From: Trinickia soli
Lineage (GTDB): Bacteria; Pseudomonadota; Gammaproteobacteria; Burkholderiales; Burkholderiaceae
DNA: 64,000 nt
Assembly: GCF_002879855.1 (NCBI RefSeq)
Contig: NZ_PNYB01000005.1
Location: 220,643 to 284,642, forward strand
Reading direction: 5' to 3'
Part shown: positions 62,119-64,000 of the stretch, piece after piece
Layout: the number at the start of each line of letters is the position of its first letter
Numbering within the stretch: the first letter of the stretch is position 1
Program-made: the position numbers and the translations under genes
Notes under the pieces: model-generated
Database searches by the model: none
What the model saw: the letters and a program-made list of their open reading frames with translations, nothing else
Told to the model about the DNA's origin: nothing

Positions 62119-63078
62119 TTAACTAGAAACCCGGTTTGACCGTGCTGCCGGTGAATGCAGGACTTTCAATGCTATAACGACTCCGCAGACGATTGCCCCG
62201 ATGCCGAATGCCTCGTCGAACGTAGGCCACCGATGACTTGCCACGAGCCCGAACGACGTCGCGAATACCGTCTCGGTCACGATAAGCTGGCCAGCAAGTC
62301 CGATTGGCAGCTTCTTCGATGCTATCGTCCATGCCCACGAACCACCAATCGATCCTACTGCAGCCAGAACAAGTGAACTCGTCAGAACAAGTCCGAATGA
62401 CGTCCATTGAATGCCGAGTCTGGTGATATTCAACAGCGACAGTGGTACAGCGATTGGAATAAAAAGCGCAATCTCAAGCGCGCCAGCGATCATCATCATC
62501 GCCGTCCACTTGCTCGGGTCCATCGTGGGGCGCTTTCTCAGCGCGTTCCGATTGGATAGGGCGAAGGCTGTCCATAGTGAAACTGCGCCAAACGAGATCG
62601 CGATGCCAGCGATGACTCTCGTCGACAAGCCACTAAGCGCCTCGGCCAGCCCGGACGAGTTCACCATCATCAAGCCCAACGTGATGAAGCCCAGAGGGAT
62701 GCTCAGAACTCTCCACGATGTGGCCTGTGTGCCCCGATTCCCGACAACGGCAAGCACCACGGGTACAGTCGCGACAATCGCCGGCGGGACAATCGGGCCG
62801 GCGAAGCGTACCGCTGACATGATCGTTACGAAATAGCCGACATACCCGACAAGGCCTAGCCACGCCGCGACCAGCCAATCCACTAAGGTCGCGTGCGCAC
62901 CGCGATCCTTGACAGCAATAAAAAGAATGCCCCCCAATATCCCCGAAAGCAGGAACCGCGTAACAGCCAGATCGTAGATGGAGTACGGACCGATCACATA
63001 AGGCGCCACAAAATTGAGCGACCAGGAGAATGCCGCGAAAACGGCAGCAAACACACCAATCAGAGGCTGCGCCCGCAT
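62119..63078 (-). CDS. DMT-superfamily (EamA) transporter
   Basis: 319 residues in about ten hydrophobic helices, two EamA repeats. It opens MRAQPLIGVFAAVFAAFSWS, and the second repeat includes SWAWTIASKKLPIGLAGQLI. Such proteins export amino acids or other metabolites; the substrate is unknown. It appears monocistronic. Composition is slightly lower in GC than neighbouring genes. Confidence 0.85.
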   Translation of the reverse strand: MRAQPLIGVFAAVFAAFSWSLNFVAPYVIGPYSIYDLAVTRFLLSGILGGILFIAVKDRGAHATLVDWLVAAWLGLVGYVGYFVTIMSAVRFAGPIVPPAIVATVPVVLAVVGNRGTQATSWRVLSIPLGFITLGLMMVNSSGLAEALSGLSTRVIAGIAISFGAVSLWTAFALSNRNALRKRPTMDPSKWTAMMMIAGALEIALFIPIAVPLSLLNITRLGIQWTSFGLVLTSSLVLAAVGSIGGSWAWTIASKKLPIGLAGQLIVTETVFATSFGLVASHRWPTFDEAFGIGAIVCGVVIALKVLHSPAARSNRVSS

Positions 63079-63313
63079 TCTTAGCTCCGGAAGTTGATGT
63101 CATCAGGCTAGCTGGTGCAGCGCCGTCGACCTTCCGAAAACAACCTTTTTCTTGCCCAGGAACGACAAATTTTGTGACGCCGATCCGGCAGTAAGCGGAC
63201 CCCAGTGCGGCCGCTTACAACATCAGCGACTCTTGATGGCCGCTTCTTGCCTTTACCCGGCGAAGCGACTTCGAGAGGAACGTTAAGGCGGGATCAGGTT
63301 GTACTATGGTGCT

Positions 63314-63703
63314 TTACGAGGGCCAGGCCGCGTTTTGCATAACGACTCGATATCCATCGGGGTCCGCGAACGTTCGGCCCGACACGTCCCAATAAGGGTT
63401 GAACGACGTGACGCGAACGAATCCGCTGTCGACAAGCCGGTCGCATGCCGACTCCCACTCCTCTCGGTCCGGAGCGTAAAACACCAGCAAATCCTCGTGC
63501 GTCGGAGAGGCCGTTACCGGGTGTTCGCGGCATTGGGTGAACTCGAAGTGATAGTCCATCCCGGAACGTCCGAGCATCACCCCATCGAACCCCTGATGAT
63601 CTTGGAATCGTGCCAGCACGACAAGCTTGAGGGCCGCGCAATACATGCTTTCAGACCGGGAAATATCGCTGACAGGCCTGGCGATTCTGAGCTGTGCTTG
63701 CAT
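63314..63703 (-). CDS. VOC (glyoxalase/bleomycin-resistance) family protein
   Basis: 129 residues with the paired beta-alpha-beta-beta-beta units of the VOC fold: LRIARPVSDISRSESMYC, then HFEFTQCR in the first half and GRTFADPDGYRVVMQN in the second. Possible metal ligands are H52 and the acidic residues of the second unit. No specific activity can be assigned. Confidence 0.82.
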   Translation of the reverse strand: MQAQLRIARPVSDISRSESMYCAALKLVVLARFQDHQGFDGVMLGRSGMDYHFEFTQCREHPVTASPTHEDLLVFYAPDREEWESACDRLVDSGFVRVTSFNPYWDVSGRTFADPDGYRVVMQNAAWPS

Positions 63704-64000
63704 CGATTGGTTATGTCGGTCGTTGGTTTAGGGTATTTGAACATCCGATTCGCGACGATACGTCGAACTAAAATCGTCGACGATTCCCGGCATCTTGTCG
63801 AACGGCCGTTTGTGGGCCGACCACACCCCCACGCCGCCGTCACACCGCGCCCGAACCGGCGTACGGCGCCCGTCGTTAAGGGTTATTCGATGCCTGCCAT
63901 CGGCCACAGGAATGTGACGGTGCCGCCGCGCGTGTGGGCAGGCGTCGAATAAGCCTCGATGGAGGAAACCGCGGAGTGCCCCGAAGCGCTTGAAGTCTTC
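63704..64000. other. Right edge: gap and a possible partial leftward gene
   Basis: A leftward frame enters from the right edge and stops at 63883-63885 (38 codons visible, ending RGGTVTFLWPMAGIE). This could be the C-terminus of a gene beyond the window. The stretch 63704-63882 holds nothing recognisable and probably includes the promoter of the VOC gene. Confidence 0.25.

Noticed and set aside
62119..63078. Alternative rightward frames over the DMT transporter
   Set aside because: They lack membrane-protein or other family features, whereas the leftward frame has ten helices and EamA motifs.

Overview
The window looks like chromosomal DNA of a Burkholderiaceae bacterium close to Paraburkholderia, Trinickia or Caballeronia. 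This rests on high GC with GC-ending codons in most genes, a hopanoid cluster, a VgrG-DUF2345 type VI secretion locus, a NodT-type efflux operon, and many two-component and LysR/AraC regulators. It is gene dense. No rRNA, tRNA or CRISPR array was seen.

Layout. 0-9 kb: hopanoid genes (hpnN partial, hpnM, hpnH with ispH, hpnB, hpnA), interrupted by a NarL-type two-component pair. 9-14.2 kb: a large PAS-GGDEF-EAL protein, acylphosphatase, a RarD-like exporter and a DUF962 membrane protein. 14.2-25.3 kb: an orphan T6SS VgrG island with vgrG, a 996-residue peptidoglycan-hydrolase effector (split M23-like fold plus C-terminal lysozyme-like domain), an overlapping candidate immunity gene, several AT-rich periplasmic or membrane genes, and at least two frameshifted genes. 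25.3-25.8 kb: an insertion-sequence scar fused to a toprim scar. 25.9-26.9 kb: a secreted DRGH nuclease overlapped by a small gene.

27.6-45.1 kb holds the most coherent locus: a cupin-XRE regulator, a TonB-dependent receptor, TonB, ExbB, two ExbD, a periplasmic TPR protein, a complete YejABEF-type peptide ABC importer, an RND pump with no adaptor gene, and a second, closely similar cupin-XRE regulator. Read together it could carry a peptide-like molecule across both membranes, with an export valve and twin ligand-sensing regulators. The substrate cannot be deduced from the sequence.

45-64 kb: a hybrid kinase with a degenerate CheB-like domain, a MacAB-like efflux operon (OMF, MFP, ATPase, two FtsX permeases) followed by a LytS/LytT pair, two SDR genes each divergent from a regulator (AraC, LysR), a divergent solo receiver and RsbRD-type kinase, a DMT exporter and a VOC protein. 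Start sites were chosen from Shine-Dalgarno spacing, signal peptides and family N-termini. Family names are from pattern recognition, not database searches.
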